NCBI GenBank assembly: GCA_022495005.1
Contig: JAGYXB010001753.1
Location: 930,001 to 994,000, forward strand
Length of the DNA: 64,000 nucleotides
Source of the DNA: Rhyacophila brunnea
Lineage: Eukaryota; Arthropoda; Insecta; Trichoptera; Rhyacophilidae
Reading direction: 5' to 3'
Shown here: positions 43,676-54,636 of the stretch, in pieces
Layout: each line of letters begins with the position of its first letter
How positions within the stretch are numbered: the first letter of the stretch is position 1
The notes under the pieces: generated by a model
The model's input: only the letters and a program-made list of their open reading frames with translations
Database searches by the model: none
What the model was told of the DNA's origin: nothing
Position numbers and translations under genes: made by a program

Positions 43676-44356
43676 AATATGCTGCTGCAATGCACACACA
43701 CACGGATGTCAGTCGTTTTAATTTTGGAAATTTATCTTCGAGGATTTATTTCTGATAAAACTCAAGCTTATTCCCTTCGAACATGCACTTTAAATGTATG
43801 CTGTTATATGAGCTACATTTGTAAATTTGCAGATGGAGGCGCTGATTCCACCTACACGTTAAATGAAGTTAAGAATATTTTGAACATTTTCTCATACTTT
43901 TGCATAAATGCGTATCTGGTATCGAATTATTTAATTAATTTAGTGACTTAATTAGAATATAAAAAAGTCGTTACGGTCACTAATAATGAATGAGTTCAGT
44001 ACGGAGTGTGTGGAGCCGGCATAAGCATAAAAACAGGTATTAGCACGCAGCACAACAAGAAAGTTCTATTTTCACAAAATATAATATAAATGTGGTAAAA
44101 ATTTACGAGAATTATTTTTTATTGTAGGAATACCAAAATGCAAAATATAGAAAGCTGAAAACTTCAATTATTGGGCCTTGAGCCGCAAAAAGTCTTCATT
44201 TGGGCCGCGGGTTGGGCATGCCTGATTTAAATGAATAGGTAACTCATTGCGGGCATTGCGGCAATGTATTTTAAAAAGTGTCGACAGAATAACCAATTAA
44301 TTGTGTTACCAAGGGCATATTCAAGATGTGTGCATAATAAAAGATATATAAATACA

Positions 44357-44753
44357 TGGACCCTGAAGGCGACGGAGCGGAAGGCAATTAATGCCTTCGA
44401 AATGTGATGTTGGCGCCGAATGCTTCATATTTCTTGGACAGAGCACAGGACGAACAAGTCCATCATCCAGAGACTGGAGATAAAGGAACGGCTCTCGACA
44501 GTATCGCAATTTCATAGGACATATTGTTCGGCGCGGACCGGATAACCTAGAGAAAGTGGTGGTTTTGGGTAGTCTGCTGGGAAGGCGAAGCAGAGGAGCA
44601 CGTTAGAGCGACAGAGTGAAGGAGTTAACTGAGGGCACCATTCGCCCTGCCCTGAGAGAAGCAGATGATCGAGAGGGATGGAAAGTCTTGGTCGGTCAAA
44701 ACATGACAAAATATCAAGGTGCTTATGATCACCAGCCACGAGGGAACGACTAA
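44357..44753 (+). pseudogene. LINE 3' ORF fragment (endonuclease-RT type)
   Basis: Frame one: WTLKATERKAINAFEM, stop, CWRRMLHISWTEHRTNKSII and QRLEIKERLSTVSQFHR. Then, after a frameshift: HIVRRGPDNLEKVVVLGSLL, GRRSRGAR, stop, SDRVKELTEGTIRPALREAD and REGWKVLV to a TAA at 44751. The order WTL ... AFEM-W-x-RRML-x-I-x-W ... N ... GH-x-x-R ... G-x-R-x-RG-R is the conserved tail found after the reverse transcriptase in many insect LINEs. Two stops and a frameshift show it is dead. It starts 125 bp after the hAT target duplication. Confidence 0.8.
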
Positions 44754-44759
44754 ATATCA

Positions 44760-45390
44760 TTATTAAATTACTAAAATAATCCTAACATATTATGAATACT
44801 CTAATCAGCGGTGATTTTCATTGACGCAGATGAAGCAATCGATTCGTCTTAAGATTTAAAAAGGGTCGAAACAGCCAAAACCCGTTAAACAATTATTAAA
44901 TTACAGCAAAATCTTTAAAAGGTGAACATTTCTTACAAACTGAATACATAATTACCTACAATAATTCCAAAAGTATAATAAAATGTCTAGTAACTAACAT
45001 CAAAACGGCCTATAACATAACCACTCAAATAGATGCGTACTTGCACGTACAGAGCAGCATGCACAATCTAAGATTTCGTTCCTAAGGATAAGTCGCCGAA
45101 AAGCATGACTTAACTATAGACAATCCTGACTATAGAGTTAAGGAATCCTTAACCATAGACTACTTTTGTTATGAACACGCCCCCTTCTGTATTACCATTT
45201 ACCACTGACAGCTGCTGTCAAAATAAATTCACATGTCTATAACACAGTCCATACATTCAAATTCATTTAACAATGTATCTCAATATGGTTATTGATAGTG
45301 TTAATTCGTTTGGCATGTACTTGCAGAATATTATTTTACTTTTATACGCCAACCCGCAGAAATACAAAATGCCAGGTGAAGAATGACACT
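44760..45390. other. No recognisable feature
   Basis: AT-rich. A perfect 17-base palindrome GTTAAGGAATCCTTAAC lies near 45138, flanked by ACTATAGAC-like words. No gene supported. Confidence 0.4.
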
Positions 45391-45394
45391 TGAG

Positions 45395-45640
45395 GCTAGT
45401 GTTACCATGTTAAAAAAATATCTTGCGGTGCCTGTGAAATAGCGTATAATGACTTATAACGGAAACATAAGAGTATTATAATTAAATATTAATATGTATT
45501 TATAGTTATTGCATTTATAAAATAAAGTTGTCATATTTTTGTCATCGTTTAACAATTATAAAATAATTTACCTAATTTACCTAATGAGAATTTTTAAATA
45601 TGGTATTATTTTCAATAGAAATGATCTTAACTAAGGATAA
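45395..45640 (+). repeat. Family T internal segment T3
   Basis: Matches the interior of T1: TCATATTTTTGTCATCGTTT, AACAATTATAAAATAATTTA and TTTTTAAATATGGTATTATT. The T termini are not visible around it, so either this is an internal fragment or the segment is a separate repeat inserted in T1. Confidence 0.6.
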
Positions 45641-46520
45641 TGTTTCTGCATAGTGTTTTCTGCTAAGGAAATTTTAGTTATGACAAATGTTTCTGCATTC
45701 CGCTCACACAATATAAACATTATTCTCATCTTCAATAATATTATTTTTTAGTTAAAGGATGTGATTCTAGGAAAGAGATACATTGATGTTTTACTAAGTA
45801 CATTATTTTTGTAGTTGGAATTTATGGTACTTGATTATTTTATTTTTTATCGTGAGGGGCCTCAAAATCAGTCCGTGCCTCGAGCCCCTGCGTTCCTAAA
45901 ACGGTCACCGATCCTAATAATGTCTCCGTTAAAATGCTTTGATCTCTTTTAGTTTATTGTACCTACGATATGTCTTATAATATATATGTCTTGCAGGGCC
46001 TATTATGAAAAAGTTGAGACCCGTAGCAACCCGGTATTCTATGAGGCCCCCCTCCAAAATTCAAAAATATACAACGTTAATTTTTATTCATGGTATTTAA
46101 AATTATTGTTTATTCAGATACAAAAGCTTTTCACCGTTTTCGTATCAGCGAATTTAATGATCGTAAGTACCTACCTTCGATCTTGACTGATTGTTTATAG
46201 CAGAATTTTTTAAATTCTTTTCAGTAGGTAACACTTAATGATCGTTCACCTTCTTTACCTTCATAGACATGGTTATAATTATACATATTATGAACACAGG
46301 TTATTGCATATTATCACTTCATTATACATCTTCCAACCTCAAAATCCGGTTGGAAATGATCGGGCTTTTCACTTTTAGAATAAATTAAAATATTTCTTGT
46401 AAGTAAACAAGTTTATGGCAAGCATATTTCTATAATTATGTACGTTAATGTACATAATAGTGATGTTTATATGGCTACCAATTCAACCACACTAAATACG
46501 TTGCTGAATCACCATGAACT
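45641..46520. other. Mostly featureless; one hAT-like end fragment
   Basis: At 45853-45893 the complement reads CAGGGGCTCGAGGCACGGAC then TGATTTTGAGGCCCCTC, which looks like a hAT-type terminus. The GCAGGGCCTATTATG stretch near 45995 is similar. No flanking duplication was found. A short palindromic TTATGTACGTTAATGTACAT lies near 46437. Confidence 0.35.
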
Positions 46521-46529
46521 GTTGTAAAG

Positions 46530-46985
46530 CAAAGAGTGTATAAGAAGTGCGCACACAGAAAAATGGTTTGGGAGGGTCTCCATTTCGAGAAATATCGATA
46601 ATAATTTAATATTGATTTTTAAGGCGGAAGAGAGAGCGGGGTTAACAAAATCTAGCAGGTGCAACTGATTTCCACATTTACACCGCCTACTAGGTAGTCA
46701 TAGCATATTATTGCTTTAACCGCAGGCATCGCACTTTCCCGGGTACATTACTCATACCCAGACACTCCGAACATTGAGTTTAGCGATGAACACCTGGCCT
46801 GCAAATATAACTAAAGGTACTCACTTTGAGTTACTACGATCCATTGCATTCACAAGTGGACATTCAATGAGTGTGATAATTATTAGGATCGTTAGTGGCT
46901 ACAGGCCTTGCGTATTCTAGAATGCCGAGAGGAGTGTAACCAACCGCTATCCTCAGTTATGACGTCCTGTCTAAAAGAAAGAATA
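46530..46985 (-). mobile_element. Family H element, copy H4
   Basis: Starts GTGCGCACACAGAAAAATGG and GGTCTCCATTTCGAGAAATA, the complement of the H2 right end. Near 46915-46940 it carries TTGCGTATTCTAGAATGCCG, the complement of the H1/H2 internal block. Confidence 0.55.
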
Positions 46986-47017
46986 AGTAATATCAATATA
47001 TTCCATACACCTGTAAA

Positions 47018-47581
47018 CAGTGGCGGCTAGTGGATAAGATATCTGGGGGTGCTCCGGTTGATTAAAAATTAAAAATAAATGTATTTTTGGATTATATTTT
47101 ACTATTAAACATCAACATTATTAAAATTCAGCATTATAGGTATTATGTATTTTTATTTCATTATGAAATTTATTCTTCTGTCTTTTTTCCTTGAAAGGTC
47201 TATCACCTTATCGTTGCTCTCGACAGCTGTCGCGCGCGTGCTCAAAGCCGCTGCACCCGTACGGACACAACACGAAATAGCTATATAATAACTAGCTGCG
47301 AGCCCCGCTCCCCGCACCCCTCCTTCGCCCACTCGAGCATATTCCATCGAAAACGGTACTGCACAAAATCACAAAGATGCGTCACTTTCTGATATTAGTA
47401 CCGCGGTGTATAATAATTATTGGATGTATCGGTGCACGGGCGAGCTTAATACACGCTTAAATAATATTGATATTTTCATATAATATACATAAATTTATGT
47501 ATAGGTATTATAATATTACATTTTTCTCAATTTGCTTGGGGGTCCTGCAGTTCCGCAGTGCATATGGACGAGCCGCCACTG
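47018..47581. mobile_element. hAT-like element with CAGTGGCGGCT ends
   Basis: 564 bp with ends CAGTGGCGGCTAGTGG and ATATGGACGAGCCGCCACTG. The interior has a GC-rich block (47215-47345). No 8-bp duplication is visible at the ends, so the class rests on the CAGTGGCGGCT termini. Confidence 0.65.
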
Positions 47582-47589
47582 CACCACTG

Positions 47590-48150
47590 CACTAATTTGT
47601 ATTTTTTTCCTAGTTTTCTTACATATTTTTATCTTCTTTCCTTTCCTTCTTTACAATCCGACGAGGATCTTGACCACCTCCCGAACGTGTTTCATGAGAT
47701 GTTTTTACGATAAATAATGCCAATAATGGTTGTTTGTTAGACACACGCTCAAACTATTGTGTTCACACCCTTACACGTTGAAAAAACACAGCATAATTAT
47801 TATAAAATTGCCAGACGAATCCGCGAGCCACAGGTTCGCGTGTGCGTGCGCTCTTGGGCAGAATGCTCCTTTATTAATTTATGATCTAAAAATATGAATA
47901 TGTATATAAAAATTGGGCGCAAGCTGCTGCACGCTTTATGTAGATAGGTAGGTACTGACACCAACACCAATATCTTCAATCATTGCGCGAATAAAATAAT
48001 CTGTTTTGTGACCGAGCAGCGCGAATCTTCGCCCGGTCATCGACCGCTGCGCCGCATTCGGCGGGACGTGTGCCCGGTCGCGCGAAACCATTACTCGTTC
48101 TTCATACGTATAAGCAACCCACTTGTGATGGCATTATCCATCATCTTCTT
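47590..48150. other. No recognisable feature
   Basis: Includes a GC-richer stretch at 48010-48095 upstream of a LINE tail. It may be part of that LINE but shows no motif. Confidence 0.35.
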
Positions 48151-48157
48151 TTACGGA

Positions 48158-48420
48158 AACCCACATTACACCAGTCAATTCTTGACTGGACATGGTGGCT
48201 TCGCTGGCAGGTTCTTTGAGCTTGGTCTTGTTACCCGTTCAACATGTCCATCCTCTGGGAATGTCCTAAAATGTGTACAGAAAGGGAAGAACTGCTCAAG
48301 TCGGTTCAACCAGCTGTTGGGCTCAACGGACCGTCCGACCTGGTCACCACAAAGGTCAATTTTATTGCATTTAGAAAATTTGCGGCGTCATACTGCCAAC
48401 GTGAAGATCTCTTCACTTAG
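48158..48420 (+). pseudogene. R1-like LINE 3' ORF fragment
   Basis: First frame: PHYTSQFLTGHGGFAGRFFE then LGLVTRSTCP. It then continues in a second frame with ILWECPKMCTEREELLKSVQ, PAVGLNGPSDLVTTKVNFIA and FRKFAASYCQREDLFT before TAG at 48418. The order T-x-FLTGHG-x-F ... R-x-F ... C-P ... ILW-EC-P matches the post-RNase H tail of R1-type LINEs. The part between CP and ILWEC (the second zinc-knuckle C and H region) is deleted or frameshifted. It is dead. It is followed after 75 bp by repeat O1. Confidence 0.75.
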
Positions 48421-48494
48421 AATGTTCAGCAGTTTTGTATTAGCTTTTGTTACTTACTACAATTTTTAATATTGCCTCTACGTGCTCATCTCTC

Positions 48495-48710
48495 CCAAGG
48501 GAACCTTAACTTAAAGTCACGTAAATTCTGTCAAAACACATTTGAGTGCATGGCGACCTTAGTCATGGGTAACTGCTCCTCAGACATTCCCAGTCATAAA
48601 AAAAAATGATGCTTCACACAAACGTAGGGTCCCGTGATACGCCTCATAAAGACCAGGTGTGGTGCGGGGCGGGTGTTCTTTGGTGGGGAAATTAACTTCA
48701 ATGTACGGAA
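48495..48710 (+). repeat. Family O repeat, copy O1
   Basis: CTTAACTTAAAGTCACGTAA, GTGCATGGCGACCTTAGTCA, GGTAACTGCTCCTCAGACAT, TTCCCAGTCATAAAAAAA and AGACCAGGTGTGGTGCGGGG. The same order is found at 52960-53160, with a fragment reversed at 37185-37255. It may be a LINE 3' UTR, since O1 directly follows a LINE tail (inference). Confidence 0.7.
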
Positions 48711-48719
48711 ACCTGTCTC

Positions 48720-51210
48720 ATGGTGGACTGCCAAACTAGATCAGCCATAAAAACATTATCATTGTTACTAATGGCGCTACGACGTAGTAGATCCTGACCG
48801 CCTTCAACATTTCTCTCCACGATTACTCATTTGCTTTGAAACACAACAAGACGCTAGCCGAAAAAATCACACAGCCACCGTAGTCTCCCGGCTAGTCTCA
48901 TCTACCATTTTTTTTCCTTTACCAACAAACCTAGGGGCTCACGTGCCATGCATGTCGATATTTTCTACATACGGATCTGAGATATTCTTCATCCCCTCAA
49001 TAATGGCAATCAAGTTTTGTATTTTTTTCTTTAATCAACGTACCTACGTCCGACAACAAGAAATCAGCGATAACATGAAGTCGCTGTAGTCGCATATAGA
49101 AGACTTCTCAGTGACGTACCTGACATGGCGGCAACGCGTGCTGGAGGGTGTTTAAATAATATTGTATCGGCTCTCATTTTAGATGCGACTCTTTTTCTTC
49201 TTCGCCATAAACCAAAAGTTTACTAATAATATTCTAACATCATCCCTGATCGTTTTAGACATATTTTTTATTATAAAAAGCTTCAAATTACGTACATTGA
49301 TAAATCCGTACACCACGGGAGTGTAAAATCAAATATAAATTTGGGGGCGTTCCTCATTTGAAAACGGAATACGATTAGTTACACTGGAGGGATTCTTAGT
49401 TCACAGTTTTAACACGTGGACAAGAAGTTCTTGTTCGACAATAATAATATTAATGATAAATTTTGAATTCAAGATGGCGTCAGATTGTTTATCAATATTT
49501 AAGTTATGGATGGGTTACACTGTCATTCATGAATAACAAAAGTTAATACTATGAATCGAGGGTATTTCATGGAATTTGAATTTAAGTTAGTCAAATGGAA
49601 TAGTACCTACCTACACAATATCTTAAATCAATTAGAACTCGATAGTTGAGAATGCAACATTCTTCATTGAATATAGGTACATAATTTGGGAAATATACGA
49701 GATCAAAAAGTTTGTACGAGAAAAATTCAGCGCTGACATTGTAGGACCTATCTAAGAAAATAATATTATCGAGATAGACAAGCAAATTGCGAACTATACG
49801 AAATAGCTATCGACTAAATATGCAAAAAATCTTAGGTCTTAAATCATAATCTTAAAAACTCTTTTGGGCTATCCCACATTTTGTAGATAAAGCATTATCA
49901 TTCATTTAATTACATTCAATTTCAATAACATTGACTAGTCTTGTATAATAATAATGCGATTTTATATAACACAATGTTGATTTCAGTTAATTTAGTTTGT
50001 CATAATAGCCTATTATGTGTAGGAATCTGTTACAATACATAAACACAAATACAAAATACGCTTAGCGCTTGGCCACAGTGACGGGCGGGCAACAGCGCGG
50101 CGGCGTCTTGCAAAACTCAAACGTATAACCGTGTGTATTATGCCCCAAAAAAAAACACTGTCTACGAACATTTCACACCCGCGCGACTACTACGTTCTTG
50201 CACTTAGTTCAGTCGAGCTTTATACAAGATTAATTTGCACTTTATTATTGCAACTAACTAATAAATAACCCTTTATCTTGATAATATGTAATAATTAACA
50301 ATTTTGTGCATCAAAAACATGGGTAGATAACCAAAATATGCGATACAGTATTTCGATTATTTTTCGTTGCTCTATTTTGCAGTCTGAATTGAATTAATAC
50401 GGTTATTCTTTATATTATTATGTCGATATCTGTTTTGATTTGAAAGAATCTTAAATTATGCTAAAATAAATACTATAGACACCGCCAAACAGTGACAACC
50501 GCATTCTGGCGGCTAATTTATAATCATTTAAAAATCGATTCACGATCTTCGCGAAAAAAGATCACGCAGACTTGCGGGAGAACCATTTGTTTTTTTTTTC
50601 ACTACGGCAACATTATCATTATTGCCGAAAGAAAAATGTGATGTGGGCAGCGATCAAATGATTCGTTTGAAAAAAGAACACATCGTTGACATAGCGGGAC
50701 TTTTTTTTTAAATTTCGCCATGTTTTATACAGGTTGTTAATAATATGACTCATGTTTATTTTTCATCTCGCAAACCTCAAATATAATCATGAAGGCATGT
50801 ATTTGTTTACCACATATAATATTACAGTTTTTCGTGCGACTTTTTGCGATCGTAAAAATAAGTGAAATAACAGTGTGTCAAATCAAAAAAGACAGTGTCA
50901 TTGTTAAAAGAATGACAATGAAATATGTGTTAAATACGGAAAGAATAATTATTTACAGTTAGACCTGATTTCCACGATATACATAAATTCATCATCATGT
51001 CAGTAATTGCGTAAATCTACAACGTAAAGGCACGGGAAAATATGCCATAAACATGGCGAAATATGAAAGGAAAACATGAATTTCTTGCAATAAGGGATAT
51101 ACAGAAAACGTTATCGTAACCGAAATATGCTGAGAAATTTTATCACAGATGGCTCCATCTGGAAGAAAATTCAGCCACCAACTATTTTTTAAATTATCTT
51201 ACTTATACTA
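48720..51210. other. No recognisable feature (2.5 kb)
   Basis: Mostly AT-rich single-copy-looking DNA. A GC-richer stretch at 50070-50225 (CAGTGACGGGCGGGCAACAG) includes TTAGTTCAGTC, which resembles an insect initiator, but there is no downstream ORF and I do not call a promoter. A perfect 15-base palindrome ACAAGAAGTTCTTGT lies near 49422. Confidence 0.4.
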
Positions 51211-51215
51211 TCCAC

Positions 51216-52014
51216 CAATGGCGAAGGGTGGATGTAGGCTGTTAAGATTAGACATAAGTACCTAGTCCACAATAAACTTTGTCAGTCATACGTATTTGTT
51301 TTCATTTAACTTAGGCATAAAGCCCATTGACGCAGCGAGTGCGGCGCTCGCGCAAATTTTCTACAAGTGGCGCGTAAATCATCAAAAATACAACGTAATC
51401 AAATACGCCAGCGCCCACTGGACTTAACGATGCCTTGCGCGCCGCCTGCCGCATGAGTCACCGTTTTTCGCTTCTCGGCGATACGATTTAATGAAAATAC
51501 AAAGAAGTCCATTCATTGAACACGGCTACCAAAATTACGCTGCTTGAGGCGTCGTCGTACGACGGGCGAAAAGCAATTATTTAATTACAGAGAAGACATT
51601 GTTTAATTTTATTACGTGTTCAGTTTATCGCTGGTTGAATAATGTCGTCGTAAATATTAATGACAAGCCCCGAAATAATATAATATTTTTATTGCTTTGT
51701 TATGAGAGACGCTGTAAAAATAATTGTTTTGTGCTGCTTGGGCCGCTTATTACATAGGTGAAGGGTAATGCGCGGCGAGAGACGTGTGATTATGGTTATG
51801 AATAAACACTTAATACGCCGACTTCGCGCGCTCGACGCGTTCTGTGGGCACCATCGCTTATAATGCAATTTGCAGGTGGCGCTGATTAGTTTTATAAAAT
51901 TCAATTAAACCCTGCTTAAATCAAACCATAATAGATAATAGTCAAAAAATAATCGTCCATCAATTATGCCATTAAGCACATAATTTTGGATATTTATAGA
52001 TAAAGATTAAAGTG
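51216..52014. mobile_element. Family A MITE, copy A5, split by B3
   Basis: Left end CAATGGCGAAGGGTGGATGT then AGGCTGTTAAGATTAGACAT, the reverse of the right-end module in other copies. It is interrupted after TTTTCATTTAACTTA by family B copy B3, resuming TAATGCAATTTGCAGGTGGC and AAAATTCAATTAAACCCTGC. The distal part is lost. Confidence 0.85.
51314..51857 (+). mobile_element. Family B MITE (PIF/Harbinger-like), copy B3
   Basis: 544 bp starting GGCATAAAGCCCATTGACGC. The right end GTGGGCACCATCGC is diverged. TTA duplications are at 51311-51313 and 51858-51860. The same internal blocks as B1 occur in the same orientation. Confidence 0.85.
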
Positions 52015-52032
52015 TACCATTCATTTAATGCT

Positions 52033-52111
52033 GAATAGTATGATTGCTACAAAACTATAGAACACTGAGATATGTTTCTAGCTATTTTTTTAATCGGCCC
52101 GTAATGCCTAA
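52033..52111 (+). repeat. Short interspersed repeat (copy at 13296)
   Basis: AGTATGATTGCTACAAAACT, ATAGAACACTGAG and CGTAATGCCT, as at 13296-13373. Confidence 0.6.
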
Positions 52112-52137
52112 ATAGGGAAGTAGGTAGCAGTGGCGAA

Positions 52138-52711
52138 GGGTGGAGGTAGGCTGATTTAAGATCCGCCATAAATAGTACACACTAAACTTTGCCAGTCATA
52201 CGTATTTTTTTTTCATTGAAATAAGACTACAATTTAAAGACGGTGTTGGTTAGTTTTTAAAATTCAATTAAACCCTGCGAAACCAAGCCATAATATGTAA
52301 TAGTCAAAAAATACTAGTCTATCTATAAAATATCTAAAATTATGCAATTAAATCATACATAATTTTAAATATTTTATAGATAGAATATTTTTATTTACTA
52401 TGGTTTGGTTGAGCAGGGCTTAATGAATTTAAAAGAAACTAACCAACAACATATTGTGTAATATGTATTCTTAATTCAATGAAAACAAATAAGTATGAAT
52501 GAAAAAGTGTGCACTATTTTGTTGAATCGCCCATAACATGCAAATACTATTATGGTTTGGTTTAGACATGGTTTAATTATTTTTTTTAAACTCACCAACA
52601 CTGTAAAGTGTAGTCTTAGTTCAATAAAAACAAATACGGATGACTGACAAAGTTTAATGTGCACTATCTATGTTGGACCGACCTCCTGCCTACCTCCACC
52701 CTACGCCACTG
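52138..52711. mobile_element. Family A MITE, copy A6 (full length)
   Basis: 574 bp, the only copy with both ends: CAGTGGCGAAGGGTGGAGGT and CCTACCTCCACCCTACGCCA then CTG. Each half carries the same modules in mirror order: TTTGCCAGTCATACGTATTT, TTCATTGAAATAAGACTACA, AATTCAATTAAACCCTGC, and then on the other side GGTTTGGTTTAGACATGG, TTAGTTCAATAAAAACAAAT and GACTGACAAAGTTTAATG. An ATTTTATAGATAG block marks the centre. It is a large imperfect hairpin with no ORF and no target duplication visible. Confidence 0.9.
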
Positions 52712-52905
52712 CTATCCACGAAAGCCAAGCGGTAACGTGTCGGCTTATAATGTCCGGGTTCGAACATAGGATTTGTCAAATTCACATGTTGTTTTTCCTA
52801 ATAAGCTGAGCAAATAGTGGCTAACGTCCATTTCTCGTTAAATAAATCTGTTAATACATCCTCCACTTTGTAGAGGCCTATAATTATGATCTTTTTAGGA
52901 TCGAA
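52712..52905 (+). mobile_element. SINE family E, copy E4
   Basis: Begins directly after A6. Head with A-box-like AAGCCAAGCGGTAA and B box GGGTTCGAACA. Body AATAAGCTGAGCAAATAGTG, CCATTTCTCGTTAAATAAAT and TAATACATCCTCCACTTTGT, ending TTTTTAGGATCGAATG. Confidence 0.75.
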
Positions 52906-52959
52906 TGATGATGTAATGAACACTATTTTAAACGTCATCACCGCAATTAATTGATAATG

Positions 52960-53160
52960 TCCAATATGGGCACTCTTAACTTAAAGACATCTAAATTCAG
53001 TCAAAGCATAATTGGGTGCATGGCAACCTTTGTCTTTGGTAACTGCTCCTGAGACATTCCCGGTCATAAAAAAATGATGTTTCACATCCAAACGTAGGGT
53101 TCCATGATACACTCGATTAAGACCGGATGTGGTGCGAGGTGGGTGTGGTTTGACCTCAAT
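52960..53160 (+). repeat. Family O repeat, copy O2
   Basis: CTTAACTTAAAGACATCTAA, GGGTGCATGGCAACCTTTGT, GGTAACTGCTCCTGAGACAT and AAGACCGGATGTGGTGCGAG, as O1. Confidence 0.7.
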
Positions 53161-53254
53161 GTACTCATTATTATTACAATTATGTGGAAAGCGTATTAAA
53201 TATTTTGTTTTGTTTTAATTATTAATACAATATCGTTAATATCTATCCGCGAAG

Positions 53255-53395
53255 AATTGACAGTTTTCATCAGGGAACACAAAATAAATGAGAAATGGCT
53301 TACCCTACTGGGTGTGGTATAACAGGCTACGGATCTCAGGTGTGGAAAAATATGGGATAAACTTAAACACGTGTTAAAGAATAATAAGTATGTTA
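53255..53395 (-). repeat. Family P fragment P3
   Basis: CTGGGTGTGGTATAACAGGC, ACGGATCTCAGGTGTGGAAA and AATATGGGATAAACTTAAAC match P2 near 34910-34975. Confidence 0.65.
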
Positions 53396-53537
53396 TTTTC
53401 AATAGTTACGTCTATATCATAATACACATTAAAGTTTGTCACGTAAAGTAACGCGCATGCAATATTTGAGGGCAATCGGCGCGCTTTTGTTTTACGCCTG
53501 ACCGTCATAAAGTACCCTGCTTCAAAAACATTTGTCC

Positions 53538-53786
53538 ATGGCGATAGCTTTTACGTTACTAGCTATATTATTAATCTGTTCTGTGGTTAACACGATCAAA
53601 TCAGTTGAGGATATTTATCTGAAGAGGGCAGTAGACGTGGGTAGCTCTGTCAGTTGTGATCTAATAATATATGTCTTCAATAATATTACGATGGAAGCTG
53701 GAGATAGTGCTCCATGGGTCAGCGGAGAGATGTGTATCATTATTCAAGTTCGGGGCAACGCCGGACAAGCGGGGATTTATTATTAA
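53538..53786 (+). CDS. Small secreted-protein-like ORF (hypothetical)
   Basis: From the ATG at 53538 this encodes about 82 residues. The first 20 or so (MAIAFTLLAILLICSVVNTI) form a textbook signal peptide. The remainder has two cysteines (SVSCDLII and GEMCII), acidic and hydrophobic residues and a single Trp. After the TAA at 53784 another frame reads KFTVDPPTREHNGEWF. That could be the last strands of an immunoglobulin-like fold after a frameshift, but it is speculation. The flanks are repeats (P3 at left, M3 at right), and there is no clear TATA box, poly-A signal or splice site. I recognise no family. It may be a real small gene, one exon of a larger gene, a decayed gene or chance. Confidence 0.3.
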   Translation: MAIAFTLLAILLICSVVNTIKSVEDIYLKRAVDVGSSVSCDLIIYVFNNITMEAGDSAPWVSGEMCIIIQVRGNAGQAGIYY

Positions 53787-54087
53787 AATTTACCGTTGAT
53801 CCGCCCACGAGAGAGCATAATGGCGAGTGGTTCTGACCCGCTTCGCTTGCTGTCTTCTGGCTGGCGTCGTTCATGCGATCGTCTTTGTTATTGATCAAAA
53901 ACGCAGCGAGACTGTCCGTATGAAATAATTTAAATCATAATAAATGTACGGACGATTGAGTAATGATTGTTTTGATTAGTCGTGTCCAACGCGGTTTATG
54001 TGCTGGGCCGCTAGCGTAAAATTCTGACCACTGGAGAATAGGTAAAATAGTTGTTAAATAATCAAGAATAATTAAGAGCATACAGAA

Positions 54088-54435
54088 GTGAAACGGCAAA
54101 TAATTTTCAACAGTAGATGGAACGAAATTTCGCAATCGTCGTCTGACAGTCGATGGGTGAGCATGTCAATTTGTTTTGTGATGGCGTCGGAGGAATATAT
54201 TATACTTAAATCGTGTAAAAATGACTAAAAAACGTACCGAATGTACTTGAAAAAGAAAGCATGTCAATGAATATACTATTATTATTACGAATATAATAAT
54301 AAACATAACATTAAAAGGACGCCTGTTGAATTTTTACGAAAAAATATATTTCGTTCGGCTCGTGTCATTTGCACAATCCGCGCATCGCCTATTCACGATC
54401 TTTTTAGACCATGCCTCAGCTGAAGTATAGCCTTA
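54088..54435 (+). repeat. Family M repeat, copy M3
   Basis: GTGAAACGGCAAATAATTTT to CAGCTGAAGTATAGCCTTA, full length and in the same order as M1. Confidence 0.8.
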
Positions 54436-54636
54436 AGGACCTGAGGATTAAAATGACCCAAGTTAACTGAGTAAATCGACTTGCGATTGCATATACTTAG
54501 TTATATATCTGTTTTTGACATTATCCAGGTAGGTAATTTGGTGTTTTTCAAGAAGAAAAAATGATATTTATTTATTTAAGGGCTCTAAGAAACAAAAACG
54601 GCAGTTTCCATTTTTTTTTAATGTTTGCAAGTCAAT

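Larger units (their letters stand above)
42947..44224 (-). mobile_element. hAT transposon (decayed), host of T2
   Basis: 1278 bp with ends CAGGGGTGCCCAACCCAAAT and GCGGGTTGGGCATGCCTG, subterminal GGTGGGCC and TTGGGCC words, and an exact 8-bp duplication ATTTAAAT (42939-42946 and 44225-44232). The CAGGGGTGCCCAACC terminus is a classic hAT type. It contains family T copy T2 just inside the left end and a C-terminal transposase fragment on the minus strand. Confidence 0.92.

Noticed and set aside
49415..49440. Palindrome ACAAGAAGTTCTTGT as a heat-shock-type site
   Set aside because: There is a single short site with no nearby gene or promoter. A 15-base palindrome is plausible by chance in 64 kb with this composition.
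50040..50250. Possible promoter with TTCAGTC initiator
   Set aside because: No TATA box, no downstream ORF and no supporting elements. GC enrichment alone is not enough.
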